In this document: piece by piece, positions 24,801 through 38,800 of the stretch
Layout: the number at the start of each line of letters is the position of its first letter
How positions within the stretch are numbered: position 1 is the stretch's first letter
Assembly (NCBI RefSeq): GCF_051014445.1
Contig: NC_135141.1
Span: forward strand, 30,775,422-30,839,421
DNA: 64,000 bases
Direction of reading: 5' to 3'
DNA from: Colletes latitarsis
Lineage: Eukaryota > Arthropoda > Insecta > Hymenoptera > Colletidae
Made by a program: the position numbers and the translations under genes
The notes under the pieces: model-generated
Told to the model about the DNA's origin: nothing
What the model saw: the letters and a program-made list of their open reading frames with translations, nothing else
The model's database searches: none

Positions 24801-26885
24801 TCCTCTTATAATAATCTTACTGTACTGGATGTTCCTACCTACTGTGCTTGCAACGTTTATGGTCTTGTCCAAGTGTTTTTCGTCACTAATTTATTATTAT
24901 TTACTCGTACTTCGTAATAATCCGTAATAATAATGTAACCACGGGTGTAAACGTATGCGATGTCCTAAGTATAAACAGCTTCCACACACTAATTGTTACT
25001 TTTTCCATCTTTTTGTTCTTTATGTAATCGTAATATCATCATTAATAATAGTAAGCTACTTAAATATTAATATATATCCTCGTGTCTTCGTGGAATATTT
25101 TGCGGCCGCTTTGGTGCGCGGCCTCGTACAAAAAACTTCAATTCCCGTTCGATAACATTATACATCAAAATGTCAGTTTCATTTTGTTTCCTTTTTTTTT
25201 CGATGTGTGAAAGACACTTTGTATAATTACGTAATGTAAAATTTCTCACAGGTCCGAGGAAAAAGTCGTCTAATAATAGTGAACTAATCACGGGGCAGCA
25301 CAGCGTTCTTCTTTTATTATTTTTTTTATTTTTTCTTCAAATATACCGAAAGGAAACCCAGACAGAGGAGATCGATGTTTGCCTGTGCCTCTTTTCCTGT
25401 CTCTTTCTTTTCGTTTTTGTGGAAAGAAAAAGTAGAAATAAAGACAGTCGTATCCGCTCGGGGGACGTCGACGCGCGAGCATCGCCTCTGCAACGACGCT
25501 TTTACTCGAATCGCATCCGCGTATATGTAATACAAAATATCTATATAATAATATACAAATTAATCGTAAATATAATATTTGCCGTCGATCCGTAATCGCA
25601 AATGAGTCTTCGCTCGTCAGGACGTTGTCAATAAAATCGTAAAAGCAGTCGACCCGATAGCGCGCTATGCGCGTGGGAATGAGTACTCGATGAGAGTCGT
25701 GAAGTTAAAATATACGTTTTGCTTCGAGGTTGATAGCGATCGAAGCAGTGGCCGTATAGAAAGACAAATTACAAAGCAACGACCGCCCACCTTCTTTCTT
25801 TTTATCTAAATATTTCTTCGCCAATCTGATGCATCGACTCGAGGACTCTAAATCTCCGATAATCGCCGCGGAAAGCGATTCCCTAGAAATTATTCGAGCA
25901 CCAATGTATCAGAAAGGAATGTGTTTTGCGTGTATGAACGCGTATGAGTGGTGACTCGAATCGACGTGTGTTGAAAGGATGATATTAAAAGGGCCCCTCC
26001 ATCGAACGGCGATTCGAAACGCGAATAAAAATTAAAAAAAAAAAGCACGACCAAACGAAGATCATCATAATGTGATATACGGTACGTTGCTTGGAACGCT
26101 AGGTACATAACTCATTTTGCACAGTAAGAGCCAATGGTAGAAGCGACCGCAAGACGCGCTTTTCTCCCTGAATCGGAATCAGGGGCGGCTATTTCGTGTA
26201 TCGCAACCATAAACGATCTCGCTCTTCTTCGTAAACTACTACCACACCGTACACACCGCCTTTGCAGCGGTACGATTCCGCGTTTTGGCCACTGTTCATA
26301 AAGATCTCACACCTGCGTCAGGCTATTGCATTTGATATATTGCAAACCTACAATTCTAATGACTTATGTGATAGCCCCGTTCTGTTGCTTTTTTTCTTTT
26401 TATGTTTTATGCCGGGGGGGAGGAAAAAGGGCCCTGGGTCGGAAATAGTTGTTCGATTCGGGTGTGCTGGGGTGTCGATGAGAAATGGCGTAACGTGTTG
26501 AACGTATATAAACGAAGTATTTAACATTATGAGTCTATTAATATCTATACGTATAAGTAGAGAGCTCTAGACTTGAATCCCCTCCCCTTTCTTGCACTCT
26601 CGTCGGATCTACCTCCTCTCGTGCATTCTCCCCCTTCCCCCCATCTATCACTCTCATGCTCTCTACACCGTCTCTCGTTTTCTCCATTTTCGTCGGTCAT
26701 TCGCGCAAAACATGCACACACGCATTCATACACACATACGCTCAACATACATGCATCCTTACCCACCCTTTCCGCATCTCTCCTTTCTCCCCCCACCGTA
26801 TCCAGATCACACCCTCAATTTTCCACAGTTAAATCTTCTTTTTCCTTTGAACGATTTATTTGTTTTCCTGTCGCCGCGCGACAGC
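21874..26885. other. AT-rich intergenic region and fax 3' UTR
   Basis: No gene is recognised. The part next to fax (about 24700-26885) is probably its 3' UTR, read right to left, with several TTTATT complements of AATAAA, but I cannot choose an end. A diverged direct duplication links about 23640-23880 to about 24115-24320 (shared TAGGTTATGT and TATCGTTTCCAAA words about 455 bases apart). A 66-codon plus frame at 24376-24576 is unrecognised. Confidence 0.4.
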
Positions 26886-29800
26886 TTATTTCCCCTCTTT
26901 TTCCTTTTCTTTGTTCTCGTCAACTTCTTTGTCTTTCTCCAGTTCTTTCTCTTCCTTGTCCGCCTTCTCCTTGTCGCCCTCCTTCTCCTCCTTCGATTCT
27001 TTAGACTCCTTCGCTTCTTCTTTGCCCTCCTTCTCTTCTTGCTTTTCCGGCTTCGGTAAATGCGTGTTCATGTCGAGCGTGGAGCAGATTTCGTCCCAAT
27101 CAGGGAAGCATCGTTCCTTCATACGCGAGCTGTGCCCGACCAGGTTCGGACAGTTCTCCTGCATGTAATCTCTCAGACTGTACGGCGTGTCTTTGTCAAT
27201 ATAAAGAATCTGGGCGAGGTGCGCGAACGCTACAACGTCCAACTGTTGAATATACAAAATACAATTATAAAACCACTTTCCGGGTCAGTATATTTTTTTT
27301 TTTTTTGTGTAAGCTTGAAGTCTCTGTAAGTGTACAATCTACCCTGTAACAGTCAGGGTCAAGTCGACCAATAAGCAACGATGGCGATTGGAGAAACTAC
27401 TTTCGTATCCTCGATGACTCTTTACTTTAACAAGTTTGATTAATTAACTCTAATTAGAAAGGTTAACGTTGAACTCTTACAATAATTATCGAATGAAATG
27501 TAAAATATACCCTACCGTAGTTGGCTCGTCTCCAAAGAAGAAAGGTTTGTCCGCAAGCATGTCGGAGAGAACCTTGAGATCATCGCAACCAAATTGGGAC
27601 ACTTCTTCAGGGGTATGCACTCCCATGCCCTGCGCCTTCACCTTTTTCGCGCTCTGTAACAAATCCCACTATATTTCACTACGGATGGTCGCAACACTCT
27701 GTTCTATACATGCAATTTCTTCTTGCAATAACCACTACGCAGAGTTGTTCGTGAATAAAATTTATTCGATGTTTATAAAAAAAAAAAAAGTCGACGAGAA
27801 ATTTCATTTTCGTTAAAGAGATGGTTGTGCAAAGAAACCTGATCGAACCCGTGTTGGATTCTTTTTGAAATTTACCTTGCGACCGAATGTAAGCTTGAAG
27901 AAGAAGTTTAGAATTCCGTTGGGGATGCGGGTTCCAAGGACGTGCTGAAGGTTCACTTTGTAACCCTTCAAAACCTGATCAAGATTCTTGGTACGCCAGC
28001 ACATCACCACCCAAACCAGGTGATTCTCGATCATCGATATCATCGCGTGCGAGACGCTTCGTTGTTCGGACGTGAGGCCAGCGTCCAGGTCCTTGCCGAA
28101 TTTCTGGCTCAGTTCACGAAGGATGATCGTGCTGTCCGCGATCTCCTCGCCGTTCAGCTCGATGAACGGTAATACGCCCTTCTTGGAACGGAATTTCATT
28201 TTGTGGTCCACATTCTAAAAGAACGAACGAACGAAAATTAATATGCATCCGACCCTCCTTTCAGGCGTTATAGAAATATTATTATAAGGAGTTATAAGCA
28301 TACGAGATAAAACTTAAGCCTGAACAAACATAATAAGTGGAACAGGCGATGATATATGGTGACAGAGACAGTAAAATCACGTACACGTGATAGCGGCCGT
28401 CAAAGTGTTAACCACCCGTCTCCCCAGGCGAAAGAATCAACGGGTGCAATAAATACGATATCGTTTCCTGCATTTGCCAGCAGACGGCTTCCCAGCAATC
28501 CCCATTTTTACAAGTCTTTCGTAACGATTCCTATACATCGTATCGGTTTCTCGGGATAGACCCTTTTTACCCTGACGTCAAGCATCCTTGACCTTAAGGG
28601 TCGTGTTAGGGTTATCGAAGAGTCACTTCAGCTTTTCTTTCTTTTACTGCCCGTTATTCTTGCCTTCCAATATAACCCGAGCAGCAAATAAAATTTCCTA
28701 CGATTTCTCGAAATTCATAACATTCAACCCTCTTAAAAATCAGCGTCGATATTAAGTTTATCCTAATTAGCGAACGCGAAAATTGTTTCCTTTTAAACAA
28801 TTTTGAAAAGTAAAACTTGTAGAAAGTTGTATGTACGTATATATATACATTAGAGCATTATAGGGTGTACTCGTATTCAATGCAAAGTATCCTTTGCCGA
28901 ATGGATGTAATTTGCATTGAATATTTACCATACAACGCTCAAAAGCACGTATTATACGTGTGGGATCGGAAGCCCCCGCTGTACGAGTCTGCAGTTGCGG
29001 AAAAAAAGACAGAAAAAAGCAAAGAAACACCAAGAGGTTTCGATGGCGCGACGGGCAGCGCGTTTGCCTTCTGAGCTTCGCTGTGCCTGCAGCATCGTGT
29101 TCGAATCCCCGAAGCGGATCTTTTATATTTTTCCAGAGCAGCAGGCACTTGCTGAAAATGTTTTCTCCCGTTAATGAGAATTTACTCTTAAATGGGGGCA
29201 AACGAGAAACGAAAAAAGATTAATCGCGAACGGTTTATTTTCAAGCAGTATGTATTTTTAATCGGTGCACAGGAAGCATAAGAATCGCACCTGCAACAGA
29301 CGTGTGTTCTATTTATACGCGTCGATGCCACACACCGAGTGCATCATAAGTCAATAAGATATCTGGTGTCCTTTACAGGTGGATCAAGTTGCGTCGCTAG
29401 TGATATACCCCTTACGAGAAGATTTCGCGCGTATCGTTCCTATATCTATCAATTCAATGAAACGTGATAAATGTACGTGTACCTTGAAAATAATAATTAA
29501 TGCTCGTAGAAAAATAGGATAACAAGGTACATTCTCCGGATTCAGCGGCCCTCATTAATATTGTAACAATGGAGTTTTAACAAACATTCAAATCAATACG
29601 GACGTACTCCACTTTCTTCAAGCTATATAGTTTACAATAGCGACTTAAAACAGTGTCAATGAGAATATCTCCATTGCCTAGATTTCACCAAAGCACATAA
29701 TAAGAAACTTTCTAGGCGCTCCTCGGTAGCCATCTGTTAACACATTTCGTTGCGAATCCACGGGGTTCTAGAATCCACTTTAAGTAGGTGTCCAATTATG

Positions 29801-32800
29801 ACCTCAGAGATACACAGTGGAATTTAAATCTGCATCACGTCGTTACATATTCGTGGACGCGGGTCCACGAGTAAATATTTAAGTTACTAGCATTTTTCAT
29901 ATCTCATATACGTTTTCCGTAGATATAAAGATTTGCCCAACCTTGCTCGCAATAAAGATGGAAGAAGCATTCGAATACCTTACAATTTGTATAAGAGCTT
30001 TCACGTTAATGCGGGATTCTGCCTTCGCAGCACGAATCCCTACGAAACTACAATCTTCGACATAAAATTCTTAACCACTCCTCTTTCGGGCAAAGCCGCT
30101 CGTCGAAACAGCCCAAATGTATGGCATATGTAATTGTATACAATCACCGGCTTGGCGTCGCTGACGGTTATCGACCCGAAACGTCGCGAAAGACGGACGC
30201 AATCAAAGAAATGCCGAGAAACATTTCTTTACGTCAATCACAATCGACAAGTGGAAGAATGCCGTATCACCGGCGTCGTCTATACAAATCACCTGAATTA
30301 ACCATACAATACGGACGACGGAGAGACCGGAGCATCGAACCCGGTCTCACGAAAAGGGGAACAATGTCGCGATATACGTGGGAACACCTCTTCGGAAAGA
30401 GCTCATCATCGCCGTTAATCAGCGAGTGTCGAATGCAGCTGCGACTTGGTCGAAAAATAAACGAAAATAAGTCGAGCAGAAAGATCCCAGAGCGTACAAG
30501 CACACGGTATGTATCTCGGTGTAAGTGATAATAGCGACGATGGATGCGACGACGTCGTCGTTGACGACGACAACGATGACGACGGAGGTGCAACACGCCT
30601 GTTTTGCAATGCGAGTGCGTCGGTGATAATGGTGAGTAACGAACGGGTGGTACAAGGGGATGTGGAAGTGGATGCGGGAGGAGAACGAGGGGAAGCGGAG
30701 AGCGGCAGAGGATGTATGCCAATGTGAATTCCAGGGACGAGAAAGAGTCCGGAGAGAGAAATGCTCGAACGAGAAACAGAGACGGAACGAAGAGGGCAGA
30801 GAAAACGAGAAAAAACGGACGAACAATCGAGGGGAGAGAGCAAACAGAAAAAAAGAGGAGCTTAAACGGAGGACCGAGAAAAAAACGACGCGCGCAACAG
30901 TAGTCGGAAGAGAAAGAGGGACGGTGTCTCGCTAAAATATAGGAAACGTGCATTAGTCCGAACGTTGAACTCGTTAAGTTGGAAACAATATCGGTGCTCG
31001 TCCGACGACAGTGGAAAAGCAAACAGAAGAAAGAAAGGGGGAAAAAACGAGGGACGACGCGGAGGCGCAGTCGGCTACGACGAAGCCGTACTTGAACACG
31101 GGCAACGGGCTTGACCAGAGCGCGAAAATCCGATACGCCGGAAATTAAATATCCTTCGGCGTAAAATCGATGAAGCGGTCGGTACTGATTAATTCGCAAG
31201 TGCCCACGCGTCTGCGGATGGTGCTGCCATCGTTTCGCCGAGCCGACGATCGTTAAAACCTCCGCGCGCCCGCTCGAAAGTGCATAATAATCGTAGAATC
31301 GCGCAGGGATCTCTCTCGCGGAGACGCGCGTATCAATTCGAAGAGATGAAAAGTTGAGTGGAGGCAGACGGTAGGCGGAGTAAAAATTACTGCGGGGCAG
31401 TTGCCTTACGCTTGCCATTTCAGCCGAGTCAAATGCACGCACGACTATGCGCTTGCGCTTATGTATGTTTACTTGCAAAGCGAGGGGCAAGGGGCAAGGG
31501 TTGAAAGGAGAATACAATAGACAAATTCGGGGATGCCCGATAATTCAAACTATACGAAAGGCGAGTGATTTATTGTTGAAAAGTAAATGTACGTATGGTA
31601 CTTCTTCGAGTTTACTTTCCATCTTCTAGCAAGAAATAATCTCTGGTTGCATCGTTGGATAGCTTGTGTAACGCGAGTAACGAGATGGGAGAAGGGTTAA
31701 GTGAATCGATAAGACAGATTCAATGGAGGAAAAGATCCTAGGAGTCCCGAAGATGCCACGGGGAGACGAAAACCGCACGCAGCGGCAAGGGAAGTTTGAA
31801 AAAAGATGACGAAACGAAGCTATCGAGAAGACCGCGAGGGAAAAAGGGAGCGAGAAGAGAAACTAGAAAAAACGGGGAACACCGAGGCGAGCGAAACACA
31901 GGGGGAGCAACAGCGAGGAAAGTACGAAGCCCGAATAGAGAGGGAGGAGAAAGGAGAGAACAGATTGAAAGGGGGGGGAGAACGCAGAAGAGAAGCCAGA
32001 GAGGGAATCAGGGAGTGGTATAACGGCGTAAAGGGTAGGGGGGAACGCGTGGGGTTAGAGGGAGAGCATGAAAAACGAGAAACGTCGAGCGAGGAGACCG
32101 AGAAGGATAAACGGAGGGTGAATGGGTGGGTGGAAGGGAGAAGAAACAAGCTGGAGGACGATGAACTCTGGCGGTAGGCAGCTTCCGTCGCCTGGCAACG
32201 TCCTCCTCCTCCTCCACCACCACCTCCTCCTACTCCTCCGCCACCTCCTCCCTTTTCCTCCTCCTCACCCTGAGGCTCCCAAGCCGTTATGTCGTGGTAT
32301 CGTACGTAGGCAGTCCTCGTCATGGACGTAGTAGTCGTGTCATCGTCTTCGTCGACGACGATCATGGTAGTCGTTGCCGTATTTCCACGTAGTCGTGGCA
32401 CGCAGCTTGCGCTGCGTATTGATCGTACGGGATGCTGCCGGTTGCTGGCTGCTTCAGCGCCGGCCAACTGCGAGCTTTAGCCACAGCCCTACAAAGGGCC
32501 AATAGGACCCCCTTGGCTTTCTACTTGGCTTGCTCGCTGCGATCGACGCCCAAAAACGAAAGCAAACGGGGCTGACTACCGCTATCTTTCTTCCTCGCTC
32601 TGTTAGCCAGTAGAACGAACTTTTTACCGTTAACTCGGTTGTAAATGTTCATCTGCGATATTGGAAGAGGATTATATACACGCGTAGCTTCGCAACCGTA
32701 CGGATGACTGGCGCATTTAACGCGTTGTTTGTTCCGTTTAACACGTTCGAACCGATGCATTATTCGAAGACTATCACCGGTAGTCAACATTTTTCGCAAT

Positions 32801-35800
32801 TCTCTTCTGACCCACATGCTGCGTCCACTGGCTATCGAAGCGTGACGTTGCATGACTCACAGGTCTGTTAAAATGTTTGTACCTGTTGGTCAGAGTCAGA
32901 TGCGTTGCTATCGATTATCGATAAGTTATCGATATCTTAATGATATTATCGATAGCAACATCTCCAGTCGATACCAGTATGACATTTTAGTCGATTAAAT
33001 CTTGACGTACAAGTTGTGCAACGGCTTCCACACGCTTCGCAATTAAAAAAATGGTTATGTCTGTGGGCCTTATTATACTGACTCGATGTAACCAGACGTT
33101 CGGGATTGCCCGTGACAGTCCCGGATTTGCCATATCCTCCCTGCACTAATCGCTTTTCTAGACGTTAGATGGCTGGCAATTACGTGCACATGGTTGACCC
33201 GAATATATTATTGAGATTTTACAGCAACGCGAAGAGTGGTGCCATACGCAAATGTCTAAAAGATAGATACCTTAACATTACTTTTCGCGACTACGATCGT
33301 TTTTCCACTCTTCAATTAGAGTTTTCCTAGAGGGGTTGCGTTTCACGTCCGTAAATCTGGTCACATTACACTGATTAAAGTACGACACTAAATCCCGTCG
33401 TTTGTAATAGTTCCCGGTGGCATAATAACCGTTCTCTCAGAAGTGGTACAAACGATGAAACGGGCTTCTTATTCAAGTATCCCTACCATTGTGAACGCTC
33501 GTAAGCGTGTTTTTTTTTCACCCTGCATATTTACGATTCGTCACAATCTACGGTGAAACGATTTCGTTCATGCTCCACTTTGATAAACGTTTGTAACGAG
33601 TTACTTGCAAAATGATACGCGTAAAAATATGGAGCGAGCAATTCGAACGCGGTTTCCCGCTGCGAACGACCTGGGCTGTGATTAGAAAACGCGAAGAATA
33701 AAGGCGGGCATAAATACGCGTGGAATAATGTTTCTATTGTTCGCAAATCGAGGAAAGCGCGCGTTTTAACACCTACGCTCGCGCGGGGCTTTTGCTCGCA
33801 TAAGTATGTCGCGCCTGGCGTGCCCACAAAAGATCGTTTTCCGCTGTCTTACAGCTTGGCATCAATGGTGGGGAACGTTGCACGATGAAAATACCGGCGA
33901 GGTGAATGGTTGCACGTGAAAATAGTTTCACTACAAGGCTACCGGAGTCGTAAATGACCGACGAGAACCAATCGGCCGAAAACGAAAGCAAACGCGCGCC
34001 GACTGCCAAGTCCAACGAACTTACGACTTGGCACACTGCTGTACACACGTACACACACAGACGGTAGCGAGCCGTACACGTACGGAGGTGAATTCATTCC
34101 GTCAGGCAACAAGTACAGCCATGCACGGTTAAATTTCATCGAATTCGTCAGCGAAATTCTTTTATAGAAACGGGAGATTAAAACGAGCCTAAACGCGATA
34201 CGGATCGGGCTACTTTTAATAAGCGCAATTACATCTGATCATATTAAAACGCTGATTACTCAGCACTCGATGAGTCAGGTAATTACCCTAATGAATCCTG
34301 TTCGCCCAGAGCCTTACAAATTGTCTGCTGCGGACTAATTTATGAAACACGCTGTAGAGGCTTATTCTAATCGAACGTCGTATCGCGTAGACCTCGAAAT
34401 TATTATTTGATGCACAATGATGAGTCACGCGCGTGTGACTCACGGGGGAAGATAGATAGCACCGCGGCATAATGTAATTCATGGTGTAACTGTAACGACC
34501 ATTTTTGTTAAAGTACGTGTCCCACTTTACTATCGCCGACACCAAACGATTCGAACGTCTTTTGATTTATGGACGTAGAACGCGCGGAACTTCTTCGATC
34601 AGTGCTTCTCAACCTTTTTCTTTTTAGTTGAATCAACGTTAGTCATTCGCAGAAATGACCAACTCTATCCGCTTTGAGATCTAATTTTCACCGAACAACC
34701 GACGGCGGTTAACGGCAGGAAAGATGTCTATGGACACTTAGAAAAGCATTAAAATCTCGGAACAGAGGATCGTGGGTAAGTCGTAGCCTCAGGAAATAAG
34801 AGTAATAACCAAGGACCAAAGAAACGGAGATGGACGGTTTTAAGATATGGCTGGTTAACGTGAAAGGGCTCGTTCCCGTTGTTAACCATCGCGCAAGAAA
34901 GAGCACGAAACGCGACGGAAACGCGAAATTGCCAGCCTTAAGCCGACAATAGATCCACGACGATACTTTCGAGCAGAATGGACGATAATGCGGTGCAGAA
35001 AAAAATCAACCGAGGTTTTCGCGTATATCGCGAACAATGAGCCAAGGAGTCTCGTTGCGTAAAGCAGCCGCATTGGCCTCAGTTTGCTTTGACGTGCCTC
35101 GACCTTTCGAGCGCCCACGGATCGCCCCGTACACCTTGTAATAGAGAGAACTGAAAGTGGTCCCCATTCTCATCCGTCTGTAGCAGCGCGCTGCCCGGCC
35201 TATCTAACCGTTAACAAACGACCCTATCGCTCGATTACGTCCACGAAAGAGAGAAAGACAGATAACCCAGGGAGAGGTAGAGGGAGAGATCTTCAACTGG
35301 ACGTGACAGAATCGTGTACCCCATAAATATTCGTAATGGGCGCCCCGTCGTGATGTTCAGAAGCTGTAAAATGAGTGGTCCTTCTTCGCTCCCTGAACCA
35401 CTCTTCTCGGTGGTTGTCGGTTCCTCTTTTGATTAATTTCACGAGATCGTAAAACCCCGGGTCCCGAGACTCGAATACCACGGGCAAAACTAGGCGCTGA
35501 CAATGAGGGTTGAGATAAATCGCCGTCGCGTTATCTTTTGCGCTTATTGGGTTCCTGGCGTTTTGAAAGAATCGATCGCAGGCACTCGTGACTGTGGTCA
35601 GTTATGAAAGAAGCATGGTCGTAGGAAGAAAACAATTCTATGACTTGAAAGAGATAAAAGGGTAGGCTAACAAAGTATGAGGAGAATCGAAGATTATATA
35701 ATGCCACTGTTGTGAATAAAAATTCATAACCGTAGACAATTTTCGTGTCGAGTTGGTTTTGAATGAATCTCGAGCTTGCGTTTGCAATTACCCCCCATCA

Positions 35801-38800
35801 ACGCCGCAAGGAAATCGTACGTAATAGCAACGTAGGACGAGCCACTCTGTATCACTTACGATGAATCTGAAAAGCCTATGAGCCTGAATTACAAAAGACG
35901 GTTCTATTCGTTCGATGTCCTCTCGTCTCGACTCGTCCGTAACAGCGCCTAATTTCCTACTCGTTGTCCCAACCCCCAGCTAGAAATTCCGATCTACAAT
36001 CATGCAATTAGATTTTAACGTCGAGCGGGTACAATGTGCATAAAACTATGCTCCATGGGTGGTATGCAACGACCAATAACTGTTCTCCAAGACGTTTCAT
36101 CCGCCATTATAGTCGATCTGACTACTGTTAGATTAAATTCACGATCATCTATTAAAAAGTACTATTATCGAGATAAATTTAATTTTAACCCTTAAGTGGA
36201 TTATTGGAGCCGCTGTGGCCTTCCGCAAGTTTAAACTAATAATTGTTTGATATATGACAATGTAATTATTTGAAAATTTATGCAACGTCGTATTACTTAT
36301 GGAGGACAACGGTTTCCTCGTTGTAATATAAAGCCACGCACGCGGAATGAAGATCCCAGCTACATTTATTCCTAAACGCCTACTTAACGAACGATCAATA
36401 GTTCTGATGCCGATGGAAACACCGTGTTTAGATGGAAGTAGGAAATTATGCGAACACGAATCATTTGAGAAAACTCCACGTTTGCCAACGCTATTTTTGC
36501 AATCCTGACTATCAATTAGAAGTTCCTATGCAAAGTTACATCCACGTTAACTTCGTAGCTACATCCTATGGAGATAGAAGGAATCAAAAATATTTCACGT
36601 ATTTCAATTTTGATCGGCAAATTTGACACGTTAAAAAGAAAAATCCTCATCGTTTGGAATCGTTTCGTCCACAAAGAGTCTCCAGCGACCGTCGAATTTC
36701 GTAGCGTGAAAAAAGTGGTCGCTGGATCTTTTACGAATATTTAGTGGGTGAATTCTGTTCTGATTACGGTTATGGAGAACACGCCGGGTCAGCGCGATAA
36801 AAATCCAGTTCCCCGGCCCGAGACACTTGCCGAGCAGAGAACAAGTTGCCTCCAACGTGTCGAGAACTCGTAGAGAGGTCGGTGGCCGGCCTACCTCAAC
36901 GTATCGATACCCGATGCCGCGGCACATGTCGGCCAGCAGTTTAACACGTGTGTTGTCCATATAGTTCACCTTCTTCGTCGCGTTTCCGCGTCAATGTGCA
37001 ACAGTGTAAACGTTCCAGGCTAGTGGCCTCCACTCGACATTGCTAGGCCTCGCGCGCACGACTCACAAGGGAACGACCGAACTTGCCCGGCCTTTGATTT
37101 TAATCCACTTTTCCAACATGCCAGATTACACGTCTGGATCGTCACGTGTTAAATATAACACGTTATAGGGGGGCCTGTCGGGTCTGCAAACAAATTTAGT
37201 TTTAATCATAAGAGAAATAAACGTTAGGTTGCGGCGTAAGTTTTCAAGAAAATTGATCGTCACAGTCCAGACGCATCGGTCCGACGTGCTAACCCACCCC
37301 GAGAGTCCCACGTTGCTCGCCATTTTCAGTATGGCTGCTCGAACAATGGAGGGACCAAACTTGTCCGCCTTTGACTTTAATTCACTTGTGCAGGATGCTT
37401 GCGCGTCCCAGTTGCTATGTACGAAACGTTGCACGTCGCAACTCGATAATTTCAGAAGTACAATTAAAGTTAGGTACAATACCGTGGATATCAATCTTTG
37501 TTAACCGAATTACTCGTTAGAGCAAAAGTTGTGATACATACACACCGACACCGCGTTAACCGACTCCGAGGGGAAACGAAACGCGTACAACTTCCAGCCA
37601 ATCGAACAGATAAGATCCTCCTTTCCCATCGCGCACGGAATTGTCTGAAAACTACCATTTTTCTGGTTGCCTCCCGATAGATCGTCAGCCATCGAACAAT
37701 GAACTTCCTTCATGCAGCGCGAAGCATCTTACGAAACGCGAAGATAATTCTGTTGATATCCGCACAATATGGCCTCTTTAAACGGGGACCGTCATACACC
37801 TTAGCGCGCTGTGCAAATTTGCTGCGACCAATCCTTTTATTTGCTCGAACCAAACACTTTAATATCGAGACGATCGTAATTTTCTTAACGTATATATTTA
37901 TTCGCGACGGAAGAATTAATCGTTATCTTCCACGTTTAATATTAACGGACCATTAATTCATCGAGTCCCGAGGTGGACGCCATTATCGTAGCAAAAAAAA
38001 AGCCGTAGCTGACGAACCGCAACCGAATACGATTATGGCATCGTGTGTCATCGATAAGGAATCACCATGGAACGAAACTCTCGAGAGGACGCGACGCACG
38101 AATCTCTCGTTTCACAGATAGAAACGCGATAAGCACTAACTGCTTCGGATTTAAAACGCAGAACTTCTTCGAACGAATTCCACGCGTCCTCCACGTGTCG
38201 TCGTGGAGTCCTAGATTTCGTAGTTCGACTCATGGACGCGTCCTAACCTCAAAAAAAATATTGCTTTGAAAAATTTAACGTCGAACGAAACTAATTTGCG
38301 AAAACGTAATGCTGATTTCCGATAAGCCCGAGTTTTCCGAGTTCCGTGATAATTGATCGATAGGTTTATCGGATGAGGGTATATTCGACACGTCCCACAT
38401 AAACGTGTGCGTCGATATGAACCGTACCGCGCACGCGAACACGCGTTGCAACATCCATTCTTGAAACAGTGCAATGAACCCCCGCGACAAAACGAATTTC
38501 TCGCGGTCGAGGAATGCCAGCGTTGTCCGTGGCGTCTTTCAAGCGTTCCACCGCGATAAGATAAGCAGTAATGAGGTTCAATTGGAAGATTAATTAATTA
38601 AGGCCCGCGGCAAAGGGGATAAATTGGGTACATTGCATCGGTATGCCGGCACGATGCGCGTGTATGCTAGCAAACTTGGCGAGCAGGTCTTCGCTGTAAC
38701 TCGGAAAGAATGAGAATGCAGAACTCACCAGACAGAGAGAGAGAGAGAGAGAGAGAGCTTAAATGGAACTTTCAACGAAACCTGGACCGTACAAATATAA

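Noticed and set aside
26545..27257. Frames of 83-155 codons around the fax last exon
   Set aside because: Shadows of the Lys/Glu-rich fax tail (26886-27242 minus) and its pyrimidine-rich complement.
29037..29120. tRNA-like segment: A-box-like TGGCGCGACGGGCAGCGC and B-box-like GTTCGAATCC
   Set aside because: The T-arm would pair at only about three of five positions and no clean anticodon or acceptor stem can be drawn. At most a tRNA-derived repeat relic.
30267..31517. 416-codon minus-strand open frame
   Set aside because: Arg/Ser/Pro/Leu-rich composition is explained by the purine-rich opposite strand, other frames are also open there, and no domain or start context is evident.
31806..32467. 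Long frames on both strands (123 codons plus, 215 codons minus)
   Set aside because: Low-complexity products (Glu/Arg/Gly or Ser/Pro runs) from a polypurine tract; mutually overlapping frames indicate compositional openness rather than genes.
36631..36969. 112-codon minus frame with protein-like composition
   Set aside because: No family recognised, no splice partner, and comparable frames occur throughout this GC-richer part of the intron; a search for transposase motifs by eye was negative.
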